A stretch of 64,000 nucleotides of DNA from Clostridium grantii DSM 8605. Its GTDB lineage: Bacteria > Bacillota > Clostridia > Clostridiales > Clostridiaceae. The stretch spans positions 12,906 through 76,905 of the forward strand of contig NZ_FQXM01000020.1 of assembly GCF_900129965.1 (NCBI RefSeq), read 5' to 3'. Under the pieces are notes generated by a model, which saw only the letters and a program-made list of their open reading frames with translations, was not told where the DNA came from and ran no database searches. Positions 45,060-54,826 of the stretch are shown here, in pieces (position 1 is the first letter of the stretch; every line of letters begins with the position of its first letter). Position numbers and translations under genes: made by a program.

Positions 45060-46796
45060 ATGATAAAAAAATTTATTTCGTATTATAAACCCCATTTAAG
45101 ATTGCTTATATTAGATTTGATTTGTGCTTTTTTAATATCAGCAACGGAATTATTTTATCCAATGATAACTCGTAATATAATTAATGATGTCATACCAAAT
45201 AAAAAACTAAAGGTATTGATAATATTATGTGTAGCTATGTTACTGTTATATATATTAAAAGGTGTTTGCAATTATATAGTTGATTATTGGGGACATGTTT
45301 TGGGCGTAAAGATGCAATACGATATGAGAAAAGATATATTTGCTCATTTGCAAAAGCTACCTTTTAAATATTTTGATGAGAATAAAACAGGGCATATTAT
45401 GTCAAGAATAGTAAATGATTTAATGGATATTTCAGAACTTGCTCATCATGGGCCAGAAGATTTGTTTATATCAGTAGTTATGATTATAGGATCTTTTATT
45501 GCTTTATGTTTTATTAATGTACCATTGACAATAATCATATTTTCACTAATACCTTTCTTGATTTGGTTTGCAGTTTCAAGAAGAAGAAATATGAGTAAAG
45601 CTTTTAAAGATGTTAGAAAAAAAGTTGCTAATGTTAATGCTCAACTAGAAAATAGTATTTCAGGTATAAGAGTTGCTAAATCTTTTACAAATGAAGAGTA
45701 TGAGATGGCTAAATTTGATGATGGAAATATTGAATTTAAAAATTCTAGAACATATGCTTATAAGTTTATGGCAGAGTTTTTTGCAGGAATACATTTTTTA
45801 ACTAATTTATTAAATGTGGTGGTTCTTTTTGCGGGAGGATTATTCTTTTATAATGGAGCAATAGATGCAGGAGATTTGGTGGCATACTTGTTATATATTT
45901 CAGTATTTTTACAACCAATTAGAAAATTAACAAACTTCTTTGAACAATACCAATCAGGAATGACAGGTTTTGAACGATTTAATGAAATTATGAATATAGA
46001 GCCTGATATTATCGATGATGAAAATGCGGTAGATTTACATGGTGTTAAAGGAAATATACAATTTAATAATGTTTCTTTTAATTATGATGATAAAAAATCA
46101 ATTTTATCTAATATAGATTTGAAGGTAAATCAAGGGGAAACTTTAGCTTTAGTAGGACCGAGTGGTGGAGGAAAAACAACATTATGTCATTTGATTCCTA
46201 GATTTTATGAGGTTTCAGAAGGGGAAATTTCAATTGATGGCTTAAATATAAAAGATATTACTTTGAAATCTTTAAGAGGTAATATTGGATTGGTACAGCA
46301 AGATGTGTTTTTATTTGCTGGAACTATTAAAGAAAATATTTTATATGGAAATCCTTTAGCATCAGATGAAGAAGTGATTTTTGCAGCTGAGAAAGCAAAT
46401 ATTCATGAATTCATTTTAAGTCAATCTGATGGTTATGAAACGTATATAGGGGAAAGAGGTATAAAATTATCTGGAGGACAAAAACAAAGATTATCTATAG
46501 CGAGAGTATTCCTTAAAAACCCACCTATACTAATATTGGATGAAGCTACATCAGCTTTAGATAATGCAACGGAGCTAATAATTCAACAATCTCTAGAAGA
46601 ACTTTCAAAAGGAAGAACTACTATTGTTGTTGCACATAGATTATCTACTATAAGAAATGCAGATAAAATAATTGTATTAACAGAAAAAGGAATAGAAGAA
46701 AGTGGATGCCATGAAGAATTAATAAAAGAAAAAGGTATCTATGAAAAATTATATAACTCACAGTTTAAAGGATTTATACCGGATGAGGTTGAATAA
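45060..46796 (+). CDS. ABC exporter, fused membrane and ATPase domains (MsbA/multidrug type)
   Basis: This 578-residue half-transporter works as a homodimer or heterodimer. Six membrane helices (about 1-300) include the coupling segment HLQKLPFKYFDENKTGHIMSRIVND. The ATPase has GPSGGGKTTLCH (about 366-377), the Q-loop LVQQDVFLFAGTI, LSGGQKQRLSIARVFLK, ILILDEATSALD and VVAHRLSTI. All motifs for hydrolysis are intact, including the catalytic Glu. Substrate (lipid, drug or peptide) cannot be told. There is no partner half-transporter next door, so a homodimer is likely. Confidence 0.92.
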   Translation: MIKKFISYYKPHLRLLILDLICAFLISATELFYPMITRNIINDVIPNKKLKVLIILCVAMLLLYILKGVCNYIVDYWGHVLGVKMQYDMRKDIFAHLQKLPFKYFDENKTGHIMSRIVNDLMDISELAHHGPEDLFISVVMIIGSFIALCFINVPLTIIIFSLIPFLIWFAVSRRRNMSKAFKDVRKKVANVNAQLENSISGIRVAKSFTNEEYEMAKFDDGNIEFKNSRTYAYKFMAEFFAGIHFLTNLLNVVVLFAGGLFFYNGAIDAGDLVAYLLYISVFLQPIRKLTNFFEQYQSGMTGFERFNEIMNIEPDIIDDENAVDLHGVKGNIQFNNVSFNYDDKKSILSNIDLKVNQGETLALVGPSGGGKTTLCHLIPRFYEVSEGEISIDGLNIKDITLKSLRGNIGLVQQDVFLFAGTIKENILYGNPLASDEEVIFAAEKANIHEFILSQSDGYETYIGERGIKLSGGQKQRLSIARVFLKNPPILILDEATSALDNATELIIQQSLEELSKGRTTIVVAHRLSTIRNADKIIVLTEKGIEESGCHEELIKEKGIYEKLYNSQFKGFIPDEVE

Positions 46797-46861
46797 GGAC
46801 ATGTATGTTTATGGGTAAAAGGTGAGCTTGTTCAACTTAGAGAAAAATTGCGCACTAACTC

Positions 46862-47066
46862 GTAGGGGGCGGTTTCCACGCCGCCCCGCTATGCCTATAA
46901 ATTATATATATAATAATTACATATATAATATTGATAATAATTACATATATAATATTGATAAAAAATAAAAAATACAGAAGGTAGTATAATATTTTCATCA
47001 CGATTTTACTGTAATTGTAATTTAATTGGGAAACTACAGCGGGCGGGCATGGAAACCCGCCCCTAC
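46862..47066. repeat. GC-rich inverted-repeat element (MITE- or REP-like)
   Basis: Two related 29-bp GC-rich units in opposite orientation, 46862-46890 and 47038-47066, flank 147 bp of A+T-rich DNA. Both follow the pattern GTAGGGG-CGG-TTTCCA-GCC-CCC-GCT and can each fold into a hairpin (GGGGCGG/CCGCCCC and GGGCGGG/CCCGCCC). Their base composition is unlike everything around them. The remainder of the 46797-47126 gap shows no gene. Confidence 0.75.
46911..46958. repeat. Tandem duplication, 24 bp x 2
   Basis: A 24-bp A+T-rich unit (TAATAATTACATATATAATA then TTGA) occurs twice in perfect tandem at 46911-46934 and 46935-46958, inside the GC-rich inverted-repeat element. Confidence 0.85.
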
Positions 47067-47126
47067 AAATAGTTTCTTCGCCTTTTACATTTAATTTGAA
47101 TTAAATAGTATTTAGAAAAAACTCAT

Positions 47127-47825
47127 CTAATTATAACAATCTTTAGTTATGATATACTGAGATTTGTATAGTTCATCATCAGGAGATAAATCATAAGCTT
47201 TCTTTAAATACTTCAAGGCTTTAACAATAACGCCCATATCTCTATAAATAAGACCTAATTCCATATAAGCGTGACTTTCAGATTTATCAACTTCTATGGC
47301 GTGTTCATAAGTTTTAATGGCTTCATCATCATTATCAAGGGTATATAAACATAAAGCTTTCCCACAAATGGCTTTATAGAATTTTGGATTTAATTCAATA
47401 CATTTATTAAACACATCTAAAGCTGTTTCATAATCTCCAACTAGAATTAATAAATCTGCTTTCAAATAAAAAATTTCCCAATCATTAGGTTTTAAGTTTG
47501 TTAATTTATCACAATAGTCAACAGCTAATTCAAAATCAGATTTTTGATCATATACTTCTATTAATGCTTTATAAACACGTTCATTCTCGCCAGCTAGCTC
47601 AATATACTTCAAAAGACATTCTTCAGCTTCTGAGCTTTCAAACATTCCCATGTGAGCTTCACCTTTTTCAAGATAAGCTTCTGACAAAGTAGGATTTAGT
47701 TTTATTGCTTCGTTAAACTTTGAAAAGGCTTTTTTTATTTTACATTTCTCAAATAATATTTTTCCTTCTTCCAATGCTTTAATTGCCTTTTTTTCTTTTA
47801 TACTATTTAATGTTTCATTTTCCAT
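47127..47825 (-). CDS. Tetratricopeptide-repeat protein
   Basis: This 232-residue soluble protein is made almost wholly of about six 34-residue TPR motifs (for example AFSKFNEAIKLNPTLSEAYLEKGEAHMGM, ALDVFNKCIELNPKFYKAICGKALCLYTL and AIKTYEHAIEVDKSESHAYMELGLIYRDM). TPR arrays bind proteins; no catalytic domain or membrane segment is present, so the partner is unknown. AGGAGGTAATTTTC lies before the start. It is a single-gene unit. Confidence 0.85.
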   Translation of the reverse strand: MENETLNSIKEKKAIKALEEGKILFEKCKIKKAFSKFNEAIKLNPTLSEAYLEKGEAHMGMFESSEAEECLLKYIELAGENERVYKALIEVYDQKSDFELAVDYCDKLTNLKPNDWEIFYLKADLLILVGDYETALDVFNKCIELNPKFYKAICGKALCLYTLDNDDEAIKTYEHAIEVDKSESHAYMELGLIYRDMGVIVKALKYLKKAYDLSPDDELYKSQYIITKDCYN

Positions 47826-48028
47826 GAAAATTACCTCCTAAAATATTGAATTTTAATTATTTTATATTAGTAGTATTGACACTATATTATTTGTTTAATC
47901 AAATATAAAAAAATAATATAGATAATATCTTGTTATATGTGTAACCACTCTGTAACTTATAATTAAATTTTTTATGACAATATTATATATAAAGATATAA
48001 TTATAAAATTAATGAGGGGGAGAGGTTC

Positions 48029-48517
48029 ATGAGATATAATATAAAGCAAAAGATATTTAGTTTTGGCGATAATTTTTATGTTAAGGATGATAGAGATAAC
48101 AATATATTTAAAATTCAAGGAAAAGTATTTGCTTTAGGAGATAAGCTTAAACTTTGCGATATGCAAGGAAAAGAACTTATTTATATTCAACAAAAGTTAT
48201 TTAAATTGTTGCCAGAGTATAATTTATTTAGAAATGATGTGCTTATAGCTAAAGTAAAAAAAGAGCTTAGTTTTTTTAAACCCAAATTTGTTATTGAAAG
48301 CATGATGGGTAATTATAGAATAGAAGGTGAAATATTTTCTCATAATTTTTCAGTCACAAAAGCAGGAAGAACTGTTGCAGTTGTAAATAAAAAATGGATA
48401 AGTTTTAGTGATACTTATGGAGTGGAAATAGATGATAATGAGGACCAAGCATTTATGGTATCATTAGTTATAGTAATAGACCAAGTTATTCACGATAATA
48501 ATAGTAATAATAATTAA
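48029..48517 (+). CDS. LURP-one-related (LOR/YxjI) family protein
   Basis: This 162-residue protein follows the LOR beta-barrel pattern: YNIKQKIFSFGDNFYVKDDRDNNIFKIQGKVFALGDKLKLCDMQGKELIYIQQKLF, a family with a tubby-like fold. Tubby-like proteins bind phosphoinositides in eukaryotes; the bacterial members have no established function. GAGGGGGAGAGG precedes the ATG. A hairpin terminator follows at 48533, so it is monocistronic. Confidence 0.82.
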   Translation: MRYNIKQKIFSFGDNFYVKDDRDNNIFKIQGKVFALGDKLKLCDMQGKELIYIQQKLFKLLPEYNLFRNDVLIAKVKKELSFFKPKFVIESMMGNYRIEGEIFSHNFSVTKAGRTVAVVNKKWISFSDTYGVEIDDNEDQAFMVSLVIVIDQVIHDNNSNNN

Positions 48518-48532
48518 AATAATAAAATAATT

Positions 48533-48576
48533 AAGGAAGATATTCTTAAATGTTATAGGAAAATCTTCCTTTATTT
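48533..48576 (+). terminator. Terminator after the LURP-one-like gene
   Basis: A 9-bp stem AAGGAAGAT / ATCTTCCTT (48533-48541 and 48563-48571) is followed by TTATTTAT. Confidence 0.6.
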
Positions 48577-48638
48577 ATGTTGAAATTTATCGAATAAAAA
48601 ATCATACTTGAATATAGTTATTGTCATTGTAAAAGTTA

Positions 48639-48658
48639 TATAGCAAATTTTTGCTATA
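48639..48658. promoter_or_regulatory. Inverted repeat upstream of the GGDEF/EAL gene
   Basis: TATAGCAAA (48639-48647), TT, TTTGCTATA (48650-48658), a perfect 9-bp dyad about 120 bp upstream of the gene and next to a TATAAT. It could be an operator. Confidence 0.4.
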
Positions 48659-48775
48659 AGTTATACCTTTATATGATATAATACTTATATTATTTAAGGA
48701 TATGTGTAATAATTAATAAATTCTGAGAAATTATTATTTTATACTTGAATTTTAATTCAAGGAGGAAGCTAATTA

Positions 48776-51235
48776 ATGACTATATTGATAATAATATATT
48801 TAACATGTAGTAGTATTTGTCTTTTTATAGGATTTTCTATTCTTTTAAATAATTCTAGACAAAAATTCAACAGATGGTTTTTTATAGTTTGCATGAATTT
48901 ATCATTTTGGGCTTTAATGTTATCGTTTATGACAGCTGCTAAGGATGCCGAAACTGTAGCATTATATAGAAGGTTAACCACTTTTTCTTGGTCCACAGTA
49001 TTTAGTGGAATACTTTATGTTACTATTTTCTTAGTAAAAAAAGAAAATTTTTTCAAAAAAATATGGAGTTACATATTAGTATTTTCACCAGCAGTTTTAT
49101 CAACTTATTTGTATTATTCGCAACCATTAAAACCAGAGAATTTTGTGAAAACAGGTTTTGGGTGGATAATTGAATATCCAGAAACTAGAGGCATATTGAG
49201 AGATTATTTTTTCAATTTTTATTATGTGATTTTTACGGCTATAATTATTTTATTATTTATAAATTGGGGAAAAAATACTGAATTTGAAAGAGAAAAAAAA
49301 CAATCAAAAATAATAGTTTATTCAATAATAGTTGCATTTATTTTAGGAACAATAACGGACGTGATATTGCCTAATTTAGGATTTGTCAATATTCCAGAAC
49401 TATCAATAATTACAAATTTAATAGTAGTTTTAAGTATATGGTATGCAGTGATTAAATACAGTTTTATGAGTTTAAATATTGAAAATATAGTTGTAGATGT
49501 CTTTAAAATAATGAATGAAGGATTAATTATTTTAGACTCTAAAAAAATAATTGTAGATATAAATCAAGGAGCACTTGAATTATTAGGTTATGAAGAAAAT
49601 GAGATTAAAGGAAAGAATATAGAAATCATTTTTTCAAATAAACAAGAAACAGATAAAATTGAAACCCTTAATAGTTATGAAATTGATTTATTATCAAAAA
49701 ATTATACGAACATTCCAGTTTTATTATCTTCATCCATTTTGGATGATGGTTGGGGTGGGGATATGGGGCGTTTAATTATATTTCAGAATCATTGTGAAAT
49801 AAGAAAAATGCAAAATAAACTTAAAGAGGCATATAACGGTTTAGAAAAAAGAGTTAATCAACGTACAATTGAACTAAAAGAGGTTAATGCTCAATTAGAA
49901 AATGAAATACAAGGAAGAATTCAAAAAGAAGAGGAAATAAAAAAGCTAGCTTTTAATGATCAATTAACAGGACTAGCTAATAGGAAGTGTTTTGCTGATC
50001 AAGTTAATGAGAGAATTTTTGAATCATCAAAACATAAAAAAACTTTCTCAATTCTTTTGATTGATTTAGATAGTTTTAAAATGATAAATGATACTATTGG
50101 ATATGAGCAAGGAGAAAAACTTTTAATAAAAGTTTCAGAAAGATTGAAGGGAATATTAAGAAGTAATGATATTATTGCAAGAGCAACAGGAGACCAATTT
50201 TTAATATTAATTGAGGATTATAATTGCAATGAAGATATAGAAAAAAAATGTGAGTATATTATAAATAAAATAAAAGAACCATATCAATTTAATAATAGTG
50301 AAATTTACATAACGGCCTCTATTGGTGCATCTATTTATCCTCACCATGGCATTGAAGCAGAAAAATTGTTAAATAATGCGGACATTGCAATGTATAAAGC
50401 AAAGGAAAAAGGAAAAGGAAGATTTGTATTCTTTGATTCATTGATGAAAAAAAATCTTGATGAGGTAATGAATTTAACAAATGACTTATATCGAGCTTTG
50501 GAATTCAATGAATTAGAAGTATATTACCAACCTCAAATAAATATAAAATCAAGTAAAATTGTGGGCCTAGAAGCACTTCTAAGATGGAATCATCCAAAGC
50601 TTGGAATTGTTTCACCAAATATATTTATACCTATTGCTGAAAAAACTGGATTAATAGTGAGTATTGGAGAATGGGTATTAAATACAGCTTGTAGGCAAGT
50701 TAAACAATGGCAAGAGGCAGGTGTTTGCAACTTATCAATTGCGGTTAATCTCTCTGTTAATCAAATTCAAAGTAATAAAATAGTTGAACAAGTTTCAAAG
50801 ATATTAGCAGAAACAGAATTAAATCCAGAAGATTTGGAACTAGAAATTACTGAGAATGTACTTATGAAGGATACAAACTTTGTAGTAGATACCTTAAAAG
50901 AGTTAAAGCAGTTAGATATTAGAATTGCAATTGATGACTTTGGTACAGAGTATTCATCATTAAATTATTTAAAACAATTACCTTTAGATCGAATAAAAAT
51001 AGCAAAGTGTTTTGTGGATGGAATTGATAAAAATATTAATGACGAAGCTATTATTTCAGCTATAATTCTTTTGGGTAAAAAATTAAAGTTAAATGTGATT
51101 GCAGAAGGAATAGAAGAAGAAAGACAACAAATATTTTTAAAAGCACAAATGTGTGATGAAATTCAAGGCTTTTATTACTATAAACCTATGCCAGCAATGG
51201 AAATAGAGAAAATTTTAAAAAAATCCAACAACTAA
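48776..51235 (+). CDS. 7TM-PAS-GGDEF(degenerate)-EAL protein, probable c-di-GMP phosphodiesterase
   Basis: This 819-residue protein has seven or so N-terminal helices (histidine-kinase-type 7TM sensor, about 1-230), a PAS domain (about 240-345), a coiled linker, GGDEF and EAL domains. The GGDEF signature reads TGDQF (471-475), so cyclase activity is unlikely. The EAL domain is intact: LEALLRW with Glu599, NLSVNQ, LEITENV, IAIDDFGTEYSSL, IKIAK and VIAEGIE. It is therefore most likely a phosphodiesterase, with the GGDEF part perhaps as a GTP sensor. AAGGAGGAAGC precedes the ATG. Confidence 0.9.
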   Translation: MTILIIIYLTCSSICLFIGFSILLNNSRQKFNRWFFIVCMNLSFWALMLSFMTAAKDAETVALYRRLTTFSWSTVFSGILYVTIFLVKKENFFKKIWSYILVFSPAVLSTYLYYSQPLKPENFVKTGFGWIIEYPETRGILRDYFFNFYYVIFTAIIILLFINWGKNTEFEREKKQSKIIVYSIIVAFILGTITDVILPNLGFVNIPELSIITNLIVVLSIWYAVIKYSFMSLNIENIVVDVFKIMNEGLIILDSKKIIVDINQGALELLGYEENEIKGKNIEIIFSNKQETDKIETLNSYEIDLLSKNYTNIPVLLSSSILDDGWGGDMGRLIIFQNHCEIRKMQNKLKEAYNGLEKRVNQRTIELKEVNAQLENEIQGRIQKEEEIKKLAFNDQLTGLANRKCFADQVNERIFESSKHKKTFSILLIDLDSFKMINDTIGYEQGEKLLIKVSERLKGILRSNDIIARATGDQFLILIEDYNCNEDIEKKCEYIINKIKEPYQFNNSEIYITASIGASIYPHHGIEAEKLLNNADIAMYKAKEKGKGRFVFFDSLMKKNLDEVMNLTNDLYRALEFNELEVYYQPQINIKSSKIVGLEALLRWNHPKLGIVSPNIFIPIAEKTGLIVSIGEWVLNTACRQVKQWQEAGVCNLSIAVNLSVNQIQSNKIVEQVSKILAETELNPEDLELEITENVLMKDTNFVVDTLKELKQLDIRIAIDDFGTEYSSLNYLKQLPLDRIKIAKCFVDGIDKNINDEAIISAIILLGKKLKLNVIAEGIEEERQQIFLKAQMCDEIQGFYYYKPMPAMEIEKILKKSNN

Positions 51236-51266
51236 TTTGATTTAGATTAGTTTGTTGGATTTTTTG
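51222..51266 (+). terminator. Terminator overlapping the GGDEF/EAL stop codon
   Basis: A 14-15-bp stem with one bulge (51222-51236 against 51246-51261) is followed by TTTTTG. The left arm contains the stop codon of the gene. Confidence 0.75.
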
Positions 51267-51413
51267 TTAGTATAAATCATTTTAAATAAAGTAGTAATCA
51301 ATAATTGTGAAGTCTACTTAGAGTAATTATTGATAATGGAGTATTTAAGTGATAGAATTATTATGGAATCATTATGGAATTATTTGTTTATTCTACCTAT
51401 ATAGGAGGTACTT

Positions 51414-53015
51414 ATGTACAGTATTATAATTGCGGATGACGAGGATAGTGTCAGAGAAGGTATTAAAACTTTGATTAATTGGAATGAAATAGGACTAGAT
51501 TTGATAGGAGATGTTGGAGATGGGTTAGAAACGTATAATATTATAAAAAATAAAAGCCCAGATATAGCACTTATTGATATTAATATGCCAAGACTAAATG
51601 GGTTAAATTTAATTAAAAAATTAAAAGAAGACAACTTGCAGTGTGAAATAGTTATTATTACGGGGTATGATGAATTTAATTATGCAAGGGAAGCTTTAAG
51701 ACTAGGAGTAAATGATTATATACTTAAGCCTTTAACAAAGCATGAGATGGTAGAGTTACTAAAGAACATAGTAAAAAAACTTGAATTAAAAAGAATTAAC
51801 GAAGAAAAGAGTGCTAAAGAAAAAAGACAGCTAAAGGATAATATTAATATATTAAGACAAGAGTTTATTAATAATATTATTTTTGAAGACATAGAGGAAA
51901 ATAATATTTTTGATAAAGCTGAATTTTTAGAAATAGATATTAAATCTAAATATTATGCTTTGTTACTTCTTGAAATGGACAACCCTAATATAAGAAATGT
52001 TAAGATTAAAGATGAAGAAGTTAGGATAAAAAATGATGAAATAGCAAGGCAGTGTAATGAAATATTAATCAATAATAAAAAAGGATATTTCTTTTATACA
52101 AATGATAATGAAATGGCTATAATATTTATTTCAAATGAAGATAATTATGAAAAAGCTAGAAAAGAATATATTAATATTATTGATGAAGTGAAAAAATACT
52201 TGAATTTTGAAATTTCTATAGGGGTAGGATGTTTGGTAGATAAAATTTATGGGATTACTTCTTCGTATTTTCAAGCAAGAAAAGCTTTACAATACAGATT
52301 TTTTATTGGAACTAATACAATTATAAAATATGAAAATATAGAAGATTTTAAATACAACAAAAATACTGATTTTTCAGGTATAGAAGAAAATCTTTTTAAG
52401 AATATTAGAGATTTAAGAAATGAACAAGTTAAAAAAGAAATGAATTATGTAAGTGTATATATGAAAAAAGAATTGGTTAATGTTGACTTATGTAAAAATG
52501 AATGGATTGAAATAACTATAAAAATGATTGGAATTTTTATGGATATGGATGTTGATATTTATAAAGCTTTGGGCGAAAAAATCAATGTAACAAAAGAGAT
52601 AAGTCAGTTAAAAGATTTAGAAAAAATTGAAAAATGGGTATACAATATATATGTAACTATTCAACTGTTTCTTGAAGAAAGCGTTTCTAATAATAAAATA
52701 TATATGATAAGTATTTTGAATTATATAAATGAAAACTATACTAAGTGCGATTTGAGTTTGAAAACTGTTTGTGAGGAAGTTCATTTAAGCATGAGTTATT
52801 TCAGCACTATCTTTAAAAAATATACAAATTGTACTTTTGTAGAATATGTTACTAAATTAAGAATGGAAAAGGCAAAGGATTTACTGAAACATTCAAATGA
52901 AAAAACATATAGAATAGCTGAAATGGTAGGCTACTCTGATACACATTATTTTAGTGCATCCTTTAAAAAACATTTTAATATTACGCCTTCAAATTACAGA
53001 AAACAAATTAAGTGA
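51414..53015 (+). CDS. YesN-type response regulator (receiver + AraC HTH)
   Basis: This is a 533-residue regulator. The receiver has ADDED, Asp55 (IALIDINMP) and Lys in ILKPLTKHE. A middle region of about 280 residues resembles the GGDEF-derived domain often seen in YesN proteins. The C-terminal AraC double HTH reads LSLKTVCEEVHLSMSYFSTIFKKYTNCTFVEYVTKLRMEKAKDLL...IAEMVGYSDTHYFSASFKKHFNITPSNYRK. GGAGGTACTT precedes the ATG. The cognate kinase starts 10 nt after its stop, then a sugar-binding protein. It probably activates the transporter operon downstream. Confidence 0.94.
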   Translation: MYSIIIADDEDSVREGIKTLINWNEIGLDLIGDVGDGLETYNIIKNKSPDIALIDINMPRLNGLNLIKKLKEDNLQCEIVIITGYDEFNYAREALRLGVNDYILKPLTKHEMVELLKNIVKKLELKRINEEKSAKEKRQLKDNINILRQEFINNIIFEDIEENNIFDKAEFLEIDIKSKYYALLLLEMDNPNIRNVKIKDEEVRIKNDEIARQCNEILINNKKGYFFYTNDNEMAIIFISNEDNYEKARKEYINIIDEVKKYLNFEISIGVGCLVDKIYGITSSYFQARKALQYRFFIGTNTIIKYENIEDFKYNKNTDFSGIEENLFKNIRDLRNEQVKKEMNYVSVYMKKELVNVDLCKNEWIEITIKMIGIFMDMDVDIYKALGEKINVTKEISQLKDLEKIEKWVYNIYVTIQLFLEESVSNNKIYMISILNYINENYTKCDLSLKTVCEEVHLSMSYFSTIFKKYTNCTFVEYVTKLRMEKAKDLLKHSNEKTYRIAEMVGYSDTHYFSASFKKHFNITPSNYRKQIK

Positions 53016-53025
53016 GGCAAAATGA

Positions 53026-54816
53026 ATGAATGAGATAATAAAAAAAATTATTGATTTATTTGATATTCGTAAACAATTTAATACCATTCAAATGCAGATT
53101 CTTATATATTTTGCCTCTTTAATAATTGGAATTATAATTTTACTTGATGCTATATTTTATTTGCTATCCTATGATGTTATTATAAACGAAGCAGAAGAAT
53201 ACTCAGCTCAAATTGTAACACAAATTGGTAGAAATATAGAGTATTATGCAAATTATATGAATGATATTTCTTATATTATAAATAGTGATACAAAAATAAA
53301 AGAATTATTAAGTGAAGATAAAAATCTGGGAGAAGAAAGTTATGTTAAAAAGGAAAGTTCAGTTTTAAATTCTATAATGAAGGCTAGAAATGATATAGTT
53401 TCTATTTATGTTTTTTGTGAGAATGGAATAATTATATCAAATGATACCAATTATGAATTAAAGAAAAATATTGAATATACAACTTTAGATTGGTATAAAA
53501 AGGCTATTTTAGCAAAAGAAAAATCTGTTTTTTCATATTCTCATGTACAAAATTTCATTGAAGATAAGTATAATTGGGTGGTTTCCCTTAGTAATAAAAT
53601 CACAGATTCTACAAATGAAAAAATATTAGGTGTTACAGTTATAGATATAAACTATAAGGTATTTTCAGATCTCTGTAAAGAAGTAGAATTAGGAAAAAGA
53701 GGATATGTTTATATAGTAGATAAATATGGAGAAATCATTTATCATCCTAAACAGCAACTTATATATTCAAATATTAAAACGGAGGATATAAGTAGAGTAC
53801 TTAAATCTAATGATGGAAGTTATTCTGAATCAATTGACAAAGAAAAAAGACTTATAACAGTAAAAACAATACCTACAGTTGAATGGAAGGTTGTAGGTGT
53901 CACTTATATGGCAGATATTCTTATAGGGAAAGAGAAACTAATTCATTTGATTTTTGCCATAACAATTATATGTTTAATAATAGCAACCTTGGTTTCTATT
54001 AAAATTAGCAAGAAAATTTCAAAGCCTATTAAAGAGTTGGAGACAGCAATGAAAGAAGTTGAAAACGGGGCAATTGATATTGAAATACAAATACTTGGAC
54101 ATGATGAAGTAGCACATTTAGGGGAAGCTTTTTCTAACATGATAAAAAGAATAAAATATTTATTGATTCAAGTAGAAGAGGATCAAGCTCATATTAGAAA
54201 AAGTGAATTAAAAGCCTTATATGCGCAAATTAATCCACATTTTCTTTATAACTCACTGGAAACTATTATATGGGCAGGGGAAAAAGAAGATTATCACAAA
54301 GTTGTTCAAATGACATCTTCACTTGCTAAATATTTTAGATTAAGTCTTAGTAAGGGTAAAGAAGTTATTACTATTAATCAAGAAATAGAGCATGTTAAAA
54401 ATTATCTAGTTATTCAAAAAATAAGATATAGTAAAAAAATAGCCTATGAAATTGATGTTGATTCAGATATTTTATACCAGAGTACATTAAAAATAATTCT
54501 TCAACCTATAGTAGAAAATTCCATATATCATGGTGTGAAAAATCTTGATAAAAGTGGGTTAATAAAAATAAAAGGATATCGTGAAGAAAATGATATAGTT
54601 CTTGTTGTGGAAGATAACGGTGTAGGAATGAATGAGGAATTGACAAAAAACATTTTAATAAGAAAAGTAGATGATTCTTTTAAAACCGGAGGTGTTGGAG
54701 TAAAAAATGTACATGAAAGAATTCAATTGTATTATGGTAAAAATTATGGTTTGAGATATGAAAGTGAATTAGGAATAGGAACTAAAGTATACATTAAAGT
54801 TCCTGTTTTGGAATAG
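53026..54816 (+). CDS. YesM/LytS-type sensor histidine kinase
   Basis: This 596-residue kinase has an N-terminal helix, an external Cache-like sensor (about 50-300, with TLDWYKKAI...GYVYIVDKYGEIIYHP), a second helix, and HAMP (KISKKISKPIKELETAMKEVENGAI). The His_kinase domain carries His405 in QINPHFLYNSLETI, and the ATPase domain has LQPIVENSIYHGV and DNGVGM. This is the YesM/LytS architecture. It is between its regulator and a membrane-anchored sugar-binding protein, the order expected for three-component sugar sensing. GTGAGGC precedes the ATG. Confidence 0.93.
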   Translation: MNEIIKKIIDLFDIRKQFNTIQMQILIYFASLIIGIIILLDAIFYLLSYDVIINEAEEYSAQIVTQIGRNIEYYANYMNDISYIINSDTKIKELLSEDKNLGEESYVKKESSVLNSIMKARNDIVSIYVFCENGIIISNDTNYELKKNIEYTTLDWYKKAILAKEKSVFSYSHVQNFIEDKYNWVVSLSNKITDSTNEKILGVTVIDINYKVFSDLCKEVELGKRGYVYIVDKYGEIIYHPKQQLIYSNIKTEDISRVLKSNDGSYSESIDKEKRLITVKTIPTVEWKVVGVTYMADILIGKEKLIHLIFAITIICLIIATLVSIKISKKISKPIKELETAMKEVENGAIDIEIQILGHDEVAHLGEAFSNMIKRIKYLLIQVEEDQAHIRKSELKALYAQINPHFLYNSLETIIWAGEKEDYHKVVQMTSSLAKYFRLSLSKGKEVITINQEIEHVKNYLVIQKIRYSKKIAYEIDVDSDILYQSTLKIILQPIVENSIYHGVKNLDKSGLIKIKGYREENDIVLVVEDNGVGMNEELTKNILIRKVDDSFKTGGVGVKNVHERIQLYYGKNYGLRYESELGIGTKVYIKVPVLE

Positions 54817-54826
54817 GAGAATTCAA

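Noticed and set aside
46911..46958. Tandem 24-bp repeats considered as a CRISPR-like array
   Set aside because: Only two directly adjoining copies with no spacers; a simple tandem duplication.
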